NCBI GenBank assembly: GCA_041494245.1
Contig: JBGQAK010000009.1
Coordinates: forward strand, 122,720 to 186,719
DNA length: 64,000 nt
DNA from: RBG-13-68-16 sp041494245
GTDB lineage: Bacteria; Acidobacteriota; Thermoanaerobaculia; Thermoanaerobaculales; Thermoanaerobaculaceae
Direction of reading: 5' to 3'
The first letter of the stretch is position 1, and each line of letters starts with the position of its first letter. The notes beneath the pieces were generated by a model. That model saw nothing but the letters and a program-made list of their open reading frames with translations, ran no database searches and was not told where the DNA came from. Shown here piece after piece: positions 8,868 to 16,448 of the stretch. A program made the translations under genes and the position numbers.

Positions 8868-9764
8868 TCACACGCCAAGGGTCGCGGGCACGTGCTGGTA
8901 CTCTCGCCACCGGCGGTGGTACCAGAAGTACTGCTCGGGGAAGGCACGGATCGCACCGGCGAGAGCCTCGTTGCACGCCACCGTGATCTCGTGGCGGAGC
9001 CGCTCGGGGTCATCGCCCGCGGGCATGGCGAGGCGCGTGATCTCGACGAGGTGCTCGCCACGGGTCACCCGCCGGCCCGCCATCAGGAAGATCGGGGTGT
9101 TGTGGCGGGCTGCGATTGCGCCCGGCAGCGGAAGCGTCGAGGCCACCTTGCCGAAGAACGGTGCGAACTCCCCGCGCCGGCCGGCGTTCTGGTCCGCCAC
9201 CATCACCACCGCGCGTCCCTCCTGGAGGCAGCGCAGGATCTCGCGCGGCGCGCCCTTGCTCTTGGGCACGAAGCGCACCGCCGTGCCCGGGATCCCCAGG
9301 ATGAAGCGCTGGACCTTGGGGTTGTGCTGCCTCCCAACGAGAAGCGCGCTCGGGATCCCGGCCGCGGCGAGCGCGGTGACGTAGAGCGCCCAGGCGCCCA
9401 GGTGCGCGGTGACGACGATCGCCCCACCGCCCTCGGCGAGGGTGCTTCGCAAAACTTCCGCGCCCTGCAGCCTCACCAGCTCCCCGACCCGGTCGCGGTC
9501 GGAGCCCGCGAAACGCACGAACTCGGCCACGGTGCGGCCGAAGTTGCGGGCGGCGCGCGCCCCAAGCGTGCGGTGCTCGCGCGAACTGGCCCCGGGGAAA
9601 GCCTGCGCCAGGTTGGCCAGCACGAGCCGCCTGCGGATCCTGAGCCACCAGCCGATACGGCCGAAGGCGGCGCCCAGCTCGAGCGCCGGGGCACGCGGCA
9701 GCGCCCGCAGCACCGCCGCGAGTGCCGCCAACGCGGCGTACTCCAGGTGGTAGCGCGCCTTCAT
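8868..9764 (-). CDS. LpxL/HtrB-family lysophospholipid / lipid A acyltransferase, catalytic Glu replaced
   Basis: A 298-residue protein of the bacterial lipid A (LpxL/HtrB/MsbB) acyltransferase family, with an N-terminal hydrophobic segment and typical blocks (NFGRTVAEFVRF, VMVADQNAGRRGEFAPFFGK, PEQYFWYHRRWRE). The family normally carries an HX4(D/E) catalytic dyad, usually in HLGNWE-like form. Here the sequence is HLGAWA, with His121 kept but Ala126 in the acidic position. It may be inactive, use another acid, or have a different role. The ATG overlaps the tyrA stop by 4 bp (ATGA), so it is translated with the upstream gene. Confidence 0.8.
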   Translation of the reverse strand: MKARYHLEYAALAALAAVLRALPRAPALELGAAFGRIGWWLRIRRRLVLANLAQAFPGASSREHRTLGARAARNFGRTVAEFVRFAGSDRDRVGELVRLQGAEVLRSTLAEGGGAIVVTAHLGAWALYVTALAAAGIPSALLVGRQHNPKVQRFILGIPGTAVRFVPKSKGAPREILRCLQEGRAVVMVADQNAGRRGEFAPFFGKVASTLPLPGAIAARHNTPIFLMAGRRVTRGEHLVEITRLAMPAGDDPERLRHEITVACNEALAGAIRAFPEQYFWYHRRWREYQHVPATLGV

Positions 9765-10873
9765 GGTTTTCCAGTGACCGCGGTACGGGCCGCCGCCAGC
9801 GTGTCGCGGAACCCCTCCAGGTCCTCCGCGGCGACCAGCGCCACGAGCTCGTCCAGGGCCTCGCGAGTCGCGAGGTACACCTCCTCGCGGTGCGGGTTCA
9901 GGCGTTGGATGTCGAGGTAAAGCGCCGGGTCCTCCGAAAGCACCGAGAGCGAGGTGGCCGCCTGGCGTGTGAACGTCGTCGAGGCGCAGGCCTGCAGCTC
10001 GTGCGGGTCGAGCCCCGACCTGGTGAGAGCGCTGCCAAAGAGCATCCCGGTCAGGTGAGCGAGCCCTAACAGCCAGCCCATCAACCGGTCGTGGTGGGCC
10101 AGCGGGATCGTGATCAGGTGCGTGTACGGGTGCCGGAGCAAGGCCTCGATGCGCTCACGCTCCGCCTCTGGGTCCTCTCGGCATGCCAGCACGAAGGTCA
10201 GGGGCTGGTACGGGGACTTTCCCGGCCCGAACATCGGGTGCAGCGACGAGACGGCGACGCCCCGGCGGAGCGCCTTCTCCAGGGGAGGCACCAGGTGTGC
10301 CTTGATGGATGCGATCTCGACGACCACGCCCCGCGGGCGCCGCTCCACCACCGCGTCGAGCACATCCGGCGTCGACCCCAGCGGCACGGACACCACGATG
10401 TGATCGTAGGCATCGAGATCACGAACGTCCTCGAGCCTGGCGTGGCGCCCTTCGGAGCCTGGATTGGCGCTCCAGGCGGGATCGACGGTGTCCACGCGGT
10501 GGCCGACCAGGGGGAGAAAGTCGCATAGCCAGCCGCCCATCGCGCCCGCGCCCCCGAGCACCAGCACACGCCCGCCGCGTTGCGCGCGAGCGGCCACGCC
10601 CACGCGGTGCTGGCGTTCCACCGAACCGCGCATGATCGCGTGGAAGATCTCCTCCATCACGTCCTCGGAGACGCCGCAGGTCTCGGCGTGCTCGCGTGCC
10701 CGGGTGAGGACACGGTCCTCGACGTCGCGGACCACCACAGGGGCGCCGGTTGAGGCCTTGATCGTCCCCACGGCGTTGGCCAGCTCCATGCGCCGCCGCA
10801 ACAGCTCGAGCAGGGCGCGGTCCACCTCGCCGATCGCGTCGCGCAGCCGGGAAAGCTCTTCCTTTTCTTGCAT
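9761..10873 (-). CDS. tyrA: Bifunctional chorismate mutase / prephenate dehydrogenase
   Basis: The 370-residue protein combines an N-terminal AroQ-type chorismate mutase (about residues 1-85, LRDAIGEVDRALLELLRRRM) with a prephenate dehydrogenase domain. The latter shows the NAD-binding GGAGAMGGWLCDFLPLVGH and conserved SLHPMFGP. It converts chorismate to 4-hydroxyphenylpyruvate for tyrosine synthesis, as in enteric TyrA. ATG 10873 has AGGAGG just upstream and is preferred over the open frame to 10945. It is first in an operon with the acyltransferase. A CRP-like palindrome lies about 100 bp upstream. Confidence 0.9.
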   Translation of the reverse strand: MQEKEELSRLRDAIGEVDRALLELLRRRMELANAVGTIKASTGAPVVVRDVEDRVLTRAREHAETCGVSEDVMEEIFHAIMRGSVERQHRVGVAARAQRGGRVLVLGGAGAMGGWLCDFLPLVGHRVDTVDPAWSANPGSEGRHARLEDVRDLDAYDHIVVSVPLGSTPDVLDAVVERRPRGVVVEIASIKAHLVPPLEKALRRGVAVSSLHPMFGPGKSPYQPLTFVLACREDPEAERERIEALLRHPYTHLITIPLAHHDRLMGWLLGLAHLTGMLFGSALTRSGLDPHELQACASTTFTRQAATSLSVLSEDPALYLDIQRLNPHREEVYLATREALDELVALVAAEDLEGFRDTLAAARTAVTGKP

Positions 10874-11209
10874 CGTGCCTCCTCGCAGTGGCTGCCGGAG
10901 GAAATCTAGCAGAGCGCCGGCTCGCTGCGCCGGGAGCGTGGTCAACGAGAGTTGATGGGTGTCTATTTGTGAACGTGTTCACAAGCGGAGTCAGACGACC
11001 AAGGCGACCGCGATGCCGGGCCCGAGCCGGATGTCGTGCGCCAGATCCGCGTCGCCATTCAGCCTACCCGGCGGCACTCCGATTTCAAAGATGCGGCCCT
11101 CTCTCCGGGCGAAGGCTATCCCCGGTTTCCGCGGTGAACAGCCCGGGTCCTGCGCGCCTGCCGGAATGCCTGGCGAAGCGGTCGTTGTTCCGTACTGGGA
11201 GGTCGCGAG
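10874..11209. other. 336-bp stretch between divergent tyrA and Rieske genes
   Basis: No convincing gene is seen. It contains a CRP/FNR-type palindrome at 10968-10983 and the ribosome-binding site GGGAGGT (11197-11203) of the Rieske gene. Short open frames on both strands have no recognisable family. It probably holds the promoters of both flanking operons. Confidence 0.5.
10968..10983. promoter_or_regulatory. CRP/FNR-family-like operator
   Basis: TGTGA-ACGTGT-TCACA is an exact match to the TGTGA-N6-TCACA consensus of CRP-type regulators. The palindrome extends one base each side, with TTGTGAAC opposite GTTCACAA. It sits about 90-110 bp upstream of tyrA and 230 bp upstream of the Rieske gene. 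The cognate regulator is not in the window. Confidence 0.45.
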
Positions 11210-11533
11210 GTGGAGTACGTCACGGTCGCACGAGTGGGGGAGATACCGGACGGGGAGGGCTGCGCCTTCGACGTCAACGGCGTAGCCGTGGGCGTTTTCA
11301 ACTGCGGCGGGCAGTTCCTGGCGGTGGGCGACGTCTGCACCCACGCCGAGGCGCTGTTGCACGAGGGCACCCTGGACCGCGTCCGGTGCACCATCGAGTG
11401 TCCGCTTCACGGGGCCGAGTTCGACTTACGGACGGGCGAGGTACTCACCCCGCCGGCGACCGAGCCCATAGCAAGGTTTCCTGTTCGGTTGAAGGGCGAC
11501 GAGATTCAGGTGGCCCCTTCCTCCGGGGAGTGA
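11210..11533 (+). CDS. Rieske [2Fe-2S] ferredoxin-type protein
   Basis: A 107-residue single-domain Rieske protein with both cluster-binding boxes, CTHAEALL and CPLHGAEFD (C-X-H ... C-X2-H). Small soluble proteins of this kind serve as electron carriers for oxygenases or as NirD-like subunits. The GTG start follows GGGAGGT by 6 nt. A truncated rhodanese pseudogene starts 3 nt after its stop, so it was once in an operon with a sulfurtransferase. No oxygenase is nearby to fix its partner. Confidence 0.87.
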   Translation: MEYVTVARVGEIPDGEGCAFDVNGVAVGVFNCGGQFLAVGDVCTHAEALLHEGTLDRVRCTIECPLHGAEFDLRTGEVLTPPATEPIARFPVRLKGDEIQVAPSSGE

Positions 11534-11536
11534 GGA

Positions 11537-11830
11537 ATGACCGGCTACGTCAACCCCAACGTCCTCGTAAGCGCGGACTGGGTCTTTGAGCACCTCTCCG
11601 CCCCGGATCTGCACATCAACCCACACTGGCGCATGGGTGAGCGTTCGTCGTTGACGTGGTTCGTGCTCCGCGATCTGATGGACTACGCGAATGTGCGCAA
11701 CTACGACGGCTCGTGGACGGACTGGGGCAACGTGGTCGGGCTGTCCGTCGAGAACCCGTCGCTTGAGGAGCGCAGGAGGTGCCACCCGGTCCCGCGGCGC
11801 GCCATACCGAGCAGGAGCCTGTCCGAGTAA
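11537..11830 (+). pseudogene. Gutted rhodanese (thiosulfate/3-mercaptopyruvate sulfurtransferase) remnant
   Basis: The first ~25 residues (MTGYVNPNVLVSADWVFEHL) match the start of tandem-domain rhodaneses. The next ~50 (MGERSSLTWFVLRDL, NVRNYDGSWTDWGN) match the C-terminal active-site region. About 200 central residues of a ~280-residue protein are missing. The active-site Cys expected before the Arg of the CRxGERSS loop is replaced by Trp (HWRMGERSS). The reading frame then runs into the left arm of an inverted-repeat element, which supplies the TAA stop. It cannot be a working sulfurtransferase. Its start lies 3 nt after the Rieske stop. Confidence 0.8.
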
Positions 11831-11991
11831 ACGACGAAAGCGAGAATTCCGAGGGCGCCGGATGGCAAGGAAGCCGAGCGGAAAGCCCGGAGGCGTAGCC
11901 AGAGCTACGTCGAGGACTTTTCGCGATGGCTGACACAGCCAGCCGGATGCCATCGGAATTCGCAGCCGGAGTATTACTCGGACAGGCCCCT
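11813..11991. mobile_element. 179-bp MITE-like inverted-repeat element
   Basis: The ends AGGAGCCTGTCCGAGTAA (11813-11830) and TTACTCGGACAGGCCCCT (11974-11991) are inverted repeats matching at 17 of 18 positions. Similarity continues inwards (AATTCCGA and CCGGATGGC against their complements), so the element is a long imperfect palindrome. It has no gene. It lies between two convergent operons and could also fold as a transcript-end structure. A 52-bp stretch of its right end recurs at 40451-40502. The transposase that would move it is not in the window. Confidence 0.7.
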
Positions 11992-12039
11992 AAGAGGCGC
12001 TGACCCGGCCTCGCGCGGATCCCGCACCGACCCTCAGCG

Positions 12040-13908
12040 TCAACGCAGCGCGGACGCCTGCTCGCGCGGTACCGCCGGGCGCAGAAGCTGCAGGTCGTAG
12101 AGCGCCCGGTACAGGCCGCCGCGAGCGAGCAGCTCCTCGTGCCGTCCCTCCTCCACAAGGCGCCCGAGATGGAGGACCAGCACGCGGTCGCACCCGACCA
12201 CCGTGGCCAGGCGGTGGGCGATGATAAGTGCGGTGCGGCCCTGCAGGAGGCGCTCCAGCGCCTTCTGGATGATCTCCTCGGTGAGCGGGTCTACCGAGGA
12301 GGTCGCCTCATCCAGGAGCAGGAACTCCGGGTCGCCCACGAGGGCGCGGGCGAAGGAGACGAGCTGGCGCTCGCCGACCGAGAGGCCGGTGCCGCGCTCG
12401 CCGAGCGTGAAGTCGAGCCCCTGGGGCACGCGCTCGAGGAGCGGGCCCGCCCCGACCTGTTCGAGCGCCCAGCGGATGCGGGCGTCGTCGATGCCCGGGC
12501 GGCCGAGCGAGACGTTCTCTCGCAGGGTGCCGGCAAAGCAGTCGATCTCCTGGAGCACGACCGCGAATCGGCGACGCAACGCGGTCAGGTTCCAGCGGCG
12601 CACGTCCACGCCGTCCACCTCAACGGCCCCCCGCTGCGGGTCGTAGAAGCGCAGCAGCATGTTGACGAGGGTCGTCTTGCCGGCGCCCGTGTGGCCGACG
12701 ACCGCGAGCCGCTCGCCGGGGCGCGCCTCGAAGGAAAGCTCACGCAGGGCCCAGCGTTCCTCCTCGTACGCGAAGGAGAGGTCGCGGAGGGCAAGCGTGC
12801 CCAGCCGCGCGGGCGGCCGGGGCGGCTCGGTGGGCGAGGCGATCTGCGGCTCCGTGGCGAGCAGCGCCTGGAGGCGCTCGGCGGCGGCGAACGACGCCTG
12901 GAGGATGTTGTAGTTCTCCGCGAGGTCGGCGATCGGCCGGAAGAAGCGCTGGACGTACTGGAGGAAGGCCACCAGCACACCGAGGGAGAGCGCGCCGGCG
13001 TATGACCACACGCCGCCGAACACCAGCAGCATCGCGGTGCCGCCCCCGATCAACAACTCCACGCACGGGTAGAACACCGCGTAGTAGAACACGCCGCGGA
13101 TGTTCACATCGCGGTGGGCGGCGTCGACCTCGCGGAACTTCTCGGAAACCCGCTCCTCGGCACGCGCGAGCTGCACCACCGACATGCCGGCCAGGTGCTC
13201 CTGCAGGTGCGTGTTGATCGCCGCGATCCGCGTGCGTACCTCGCGGTAGATCGTCCGCGCCCGCTTCCGGAACCACGTCGAGAGTACGAGCATGAAAGGC
13301 AGGACCGCGAACGATACCAGGGCGAGCCGCCAGTCGAGGGTGAAGAGGATCCCTGCGATGCCGCCCAGCAGGACCAGGTCGGCGAGGATCTCCACCAGGC
13401 CGGAGGTGAAGAGCTCGTTGAGCGCCTCCACATCGGTGGTGAGGCGCGTGATGACCCGTCCGGCAGGGGTGCGCGAGAACCACGCCACCTCCAGCCTCTG
13501 GAGGTGTGCGAAGAGCGCCTCGCGCAGGTCCCTCATCACGAGCTGCCCGGTCATCATCATGGTGCGCGCCTGGAAGATGAGCAGCACCGCCGACCCGAGG
13601 AGGCTCGCGAGGAAGAGCATGGACAGGGTCGCGATCCCTCCGGCGCCGCTGCTGGGAAGGTGCAACGCCTGGATGAACTGGAGCACGCGCTGGGCGCCGG
13701 TGCTGGGCTCCGGCTTCATGTAGAGGTCGATGGCGGCGGCCGTGAGGAGCGGCCCTGCCACCTGAAGCAGCGACCCCGCCATCACCAGGACAGTCGCGGC
13801 GACGATCCTGCGCCAGTGCGGCCGCGCCCAAACGAGCAACCACCGGAGGAGGGAGCGGTCCGGCCTGGCTTCGGGCGGAGCCGCGGTGTCCGTCTCGAGC
13901 GCGCTCAT
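12040..13908 (-). CDS. ABC transporter, fused permease/ATPase (MsbA/multidrug exporter type)
   Basis: A 622-residue half-transporter with an N-terminal six-helix exporter domain (about residues 25-340) and a C-terminal ATPase. Walker A is GHTGAGKT, the signature is LSVGERQ (normally LSGGQ), Walker B is FLLLDEATSSVD, and the switch His is in IIAHRLATV. Such proteins work as dimers in the inner membrane and export lipids, drugs or peptides. It starts one base after the stop of the upstream flavin-halogenase-like gene, so the two are co-transcribed. The exported substrate is not known. Confidence 0.9.
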   Translation of the reverse strand: MSALETDTAAPPEARPDRSLLRWLLVWARPHWRRIVAATVLVMAGSLLQVAGPLLTAAAIDLYMKPEPSTGAQRVLQFIQALHLPSSGAGGIATLSMLFLASLLGSAVLLIFQARTMMMTGQLVMRDLREALFAHLQRLEVAWFSRTPAGRVITRLTTDVEALNELFTSGLVEILADLVLLGGIAGILFTLDWRLALVSFAVLPFMLVLSTWFRKRARTIYREVRTRIAAINTHLQEHLAGMSVVQLARAEERVSEKFREVDAAHRDVNIRGVFYYAVFYPCVELLIGGGTAMLLVFGGVWSYAGALSLGVLVAFLQYVQRFFRPIADLAENYNILQASFAAAERLQALLATEPQIASPTEPPRPPARLGTLALRDLSFAYEEERWALRELSFEARPGERLAVVGHTGAGKTTLVNMLLRFYDPQRGAVEVDGVDVRRWNLTALRRRFAVVLQEIDCFAGTLRENVSLGRPGIDDARIRWALEQVGAGPLLERVPQGLDFTLGERGTGLSVGERQLVSFARALVGDPEFLLLDEATSSVDPLTEEIIQKALERLLQGRTALIIAHRLATVVGCDRVLVLHLGRLVEEGRHEELLARGGLYRALYDLQLLRPAVPREQASALR

Positions 13909-13909
13909 C

Positions 13910-15223
13910 CTACGGGGCCTTCCCCGCGGGCGTGGCCTGCAGCGGCGGGACCAGAGGCCGGCCCCACCTCGTACCGAGGCGCTGAAAGTCCGCCAGAAGC
14001 TGCAGGAGGCGGTAGCGGCAGGTGCGGCGCCACCGCCCGGGGCCGGCCACGTCGGCCGCGAGCATCGAGATGACCGCCGCGCGCATCTGCAGCGCGTCGC
14101 TCGGGTTGAAGAAGAACGCCAGGAAGTGTGGGTCGTAGTAGGAGCGGATGAAGGAGAAGAAGAGCCGCTGCAGGGAGCGCGTGAGCGCGATGGTGGGTCC
14201 GAAGTCGCTCCCCTCGACCCTGTTGTGGCGTGCGAACGCCTCGATTACGTCCTGCGCCGCGGAGGCCCCGGAGGTCGTCCCGATGAACACCCCGGTGGAG
14301 AAGATCGGGTCGAGGAATCCGGCCGCGTCGCCGATCATGCAAAACCCGTCGCCGCCGATCTGCATCACGCGGTAGGAGAAGTTCTGGACCGCGTTGAAGG
14401 GGATCAGGCTCTGGGCGCCGGCCAGGCGCCTGGCGACCTCGGGCGTGGACTCCACGGCGGCGCCGAAGAGGCTCTCCGGGCCGCCCCCATGGGTGCGCCA
14501 CTTCTCGACGTCGAGGACTGCTCCGACAGAAACGGTGTCGTCGGCGAAGGGGATCAGCCAGAACCACCCGCCGTCGGTGAGCGCGATCGTGATGTTGCCG
14601 GACTCACGGCCGGGCGGCAACCATGCGCCGCGGAAGTGGGAGACCGCGGCGACCTTGCGGTGCCTCTGGTAGGGGAAGCGCCAGCCCATGCGGCTCGCGA
14701 GAAACGAGGACTGGCCGCTCGCGTCGAGGAAGACCCTGCAACGCAGCGTGTACTCCCCGCCGTCGGGGTCACGCACCGTAAGGCCCACGAAGCGCCGCCC
14801 GTCCCAGTGCGGCGCGGACGCGCGCCACCCCTCCAGCACCTCGGCCCCCTCCGCGCGGGCGTGGGTGAGGAGGGCCTGGTCGAACTCGTCGCGCCTCACC
14901 TGATAGGCGTGGGGGAGCGCGGGCCGGAGCGCCTCGTCGAACCAGAACGCCACGTGAGCGCTCCCGTCCGCGGTCACGAAGCTCGCCCCCTCCTTCCGGC
15001 GCGTGTGGGGGAGGGAGCGCACCGTCTCGTGGATGCCGAGACGGTCGAAGAGCGGCAGGTTGTGGGGGAGCAGCGACTCGCCGACGTGGAAGCGGGGGAA
15101 GTGCTCGCCCTCCACGATCACCGTCTCGATCCCGGCCCCGGCGAGCAGGGCGCCGGCGGTGCTTCCCGCAGGCCCGCCGCCCAGGATCAGAACGTCCACG
15201 CTGCGGTCCCGCGCCATCGCCAA
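13910..15223 (-). CDS. Flavin-dependent halogenase-like FAD oxidoreductase
   Basis: The 437-residue protein has an FAD-binding GGGPAGS motif near the N-terminus, the family block PRFHVGESLLP, and WFWLIP at residues 220-225, matching the WxWxIP motif of flavin-dependent halogenases. A lysine (K77, RRKEGASF) sits where the catalytic Lys of these enzymes is expected. The late block CMIGDAAGFLDPIFSTGV is typical of phenol/pyrrole-type halogenases. Related monooxygenases and geranylgeranyl-reductase-like enzymes share parts of this pattern, so halogenation is probable but unproven. The downstream ABC exporter suggests a small secreted product. Confidence 0.75.
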   Translation of the reverse strand: MAMARDRSVDVLILGGGPAGSTAGALLAGAGIETVIVEGEHFPRFHVGESLLPHNLPLFDRLGIHETVRSLPHTRRKEGASFVTADGSAHVAFWFDEALRPALPHAYQVRRDEFDQALLTHARAEGAEVLEGWRASAPHWDGRRFVGLTVRDPDGGEYTLRCRVFLDASGQSSFLASRMGWRFPYQRHRKVAAVSHFRGAWLPPGRESGNITIALTDGGWFWLIPFADDTVSVGAVLDVEKWRTHGGGPESLFGAAVESTPEVARRLAGAQSLIPFNAVQNFSYRVMQIGGDGFCMIGDAAGFLDPIFSTGVFIGTTSGASAAQDVIEAFARHNRVEGSDFGPTIALTRSLQRLFFSFIRSYYDPHFLAFFFNPSDALQMRAAVISMLAADVAGPGRWRRTCRYRLLQLLADFQRLGTRWGRPLVPPLQATPAGKAP

Positions 15224-15239
15224 AGTATACCTCGTCTCG

Positions 15240-16376
15240 TTATAGTTTACCGAGAATCACCCCGAGGGCCTCCAGCTCGCCGGCGGTTGCGTAGAAGTGA
15301 GGGGAGAAGCGTACCCAACCGTGCCGCGAGGCGACCTCGATGTGACGATCGCGCAGGCGCTTGCTGATCTCGTCGGCGGGAAGGAACGGGTGGCGCGCGG
15401 CGACGATCCCCGCGATCGGATGGGCCGAGCCCGGCGAGCCGACGTGCCACCCCGCCTTGAGGAGCGACTCCGTGATCATGCGGGCGTGGCTCTCCACCCG
15501 CTCGTAGATGTCTTCGAGCCCCACCTCGAGCAGCAGGTCGAGGGCCGCGGCCAGGCCCGCCACCAGCACGTTGGACATCGCCCCCGGCTCGAAGCGCCGG
15601 CCGTCCTCGTGGAACACCAGCTCGTGAAGGAAGAACTGGCGCTCCGGGCGCTTTACGTTGAGCCACCCCGCGAGCACCGGCTGAAGGCCGGCGCGGAGCT
15701 GCGGGCTCGTGGCCATGATCCCGATGCCCTCCGGGCCCAGCAGCCACTTGTGCCCGTCGGCCACCAAGGCGTCCACGCCCAGCTCGTCGAAGCGGTCCGG
15801 GAGCACGCCGAGGCCCTGGATCGCGTCCAGCACGACCAGGATCTTGCGCTCATGCGCGATCCGGGCCAGCTCTGCCACCGGGGCGACCCAGCCGGTGTGG
15901 AACGCCACCCAGGAGATCGCGAGCACCTTGACCGGCGGCGCGAGGAGCGGCGCGACGGTCTCCAGCTCGATCCTCCCACCGGGGGTGGCAAACCTGCGCA
16001 CGGCGACGCCGCGCCGGTTCAGCGCGAGGTAGGGCGCGACGTTGGCGGCGAACTCCTCCTCGCCCACCAGCACCGCGTCCCCCTTCCGCCAGGGCAACCC
16101 CTGGGCGATCAGGGACAGCCCCTCGGAGGTGCTGCGCACCAGGGAAACGTCCTCGGGGCGGCACCCCACCAGCTCCGCGGCGAGGGCGCGAGCCGACAGT
16201 TCGGTCTCCTTCCAGTCACGCCAGTTGTGCGAGCCGGTGGTCTCCTGTTCCACGATGCGCGCTCGCATCGCCTCGGCCACCCGCGAGGGCAGCGGTGCCA
16301 GCGCCGCGTGGTTCAGGTACAGGCAGTGCTGGCGGACGGGGAACTCGGGAAGCCAGCGCGCGAGGTCCAGGGGCAC
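15240..16376 (-). CDS. Class V aminotransferase-fold PLP enzyme
   Basis: A 378-residue PLP-dependent enzyme of the aminotransferase class V / cysteine desulfurase / isopenicillin-N-epimerase fold. It shows LYLNHAALAPLP at the N-terminus, the PLP-phosphate-contacting RSTSEG block, the Asp of LVVLDAIQGLG and the Schiff-base lysine in DGHKWLLGPEG. There is no clear desulfurase active-site Cys loop. The precise reaction cannot be assigned. It lies 16 bp upstream of the halogenase-like gene on the same strand, so probably heads that three-gene operon. It is divergent from asnB. Confidence 0.82.
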   Translation of the reverse strand: MPLDLARWLPEFPVRQHCLYLNHAALAPLPSRVAEAMRARIVEQETTGSHNWRDWKETELSARALAAELVGCRPEDVSLVRSTSEGLSLIAQGLPWRKGDAVLVGEEEFAANVAPYLALNRRGVAVRRFATPGGRIELETVAPLLAPPVKVLAISWVAFHTGWVAPVAELARIAHERKILVVLDAIQGLGVLPDRFDELGVDALVADGHKWLLGPEGIGIMATSPQLRAGLQPVLAGWLNVKRPERQFFLHELVFHEDGRRFEPGAMSNVLVAGLAAALDLLLEVGLEDIYERVESHARMITESLLKAGWHVGSPGSAHPIAGIVAARHPFLPADEISKRLRDRHIEVASRHGWVRFSPHFYATAGELEALGVILGKL

Positions 16377-16448
16377 GCGGCGAGTATAGCCGCGCCGCCT
16401 TGTTCCCGGAGGTCACGCCGGTTACAGTCAGGCAGAGGCGGAAGAGGC

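Noticed and set aside
15297..16448. N-terminal extension of the asparagine synthetase by 384 codons
   Set aside because: The extra sequence is the antisense of the aminotransferase gene, and the enzyme needs Cys right after its start Met at 16449.
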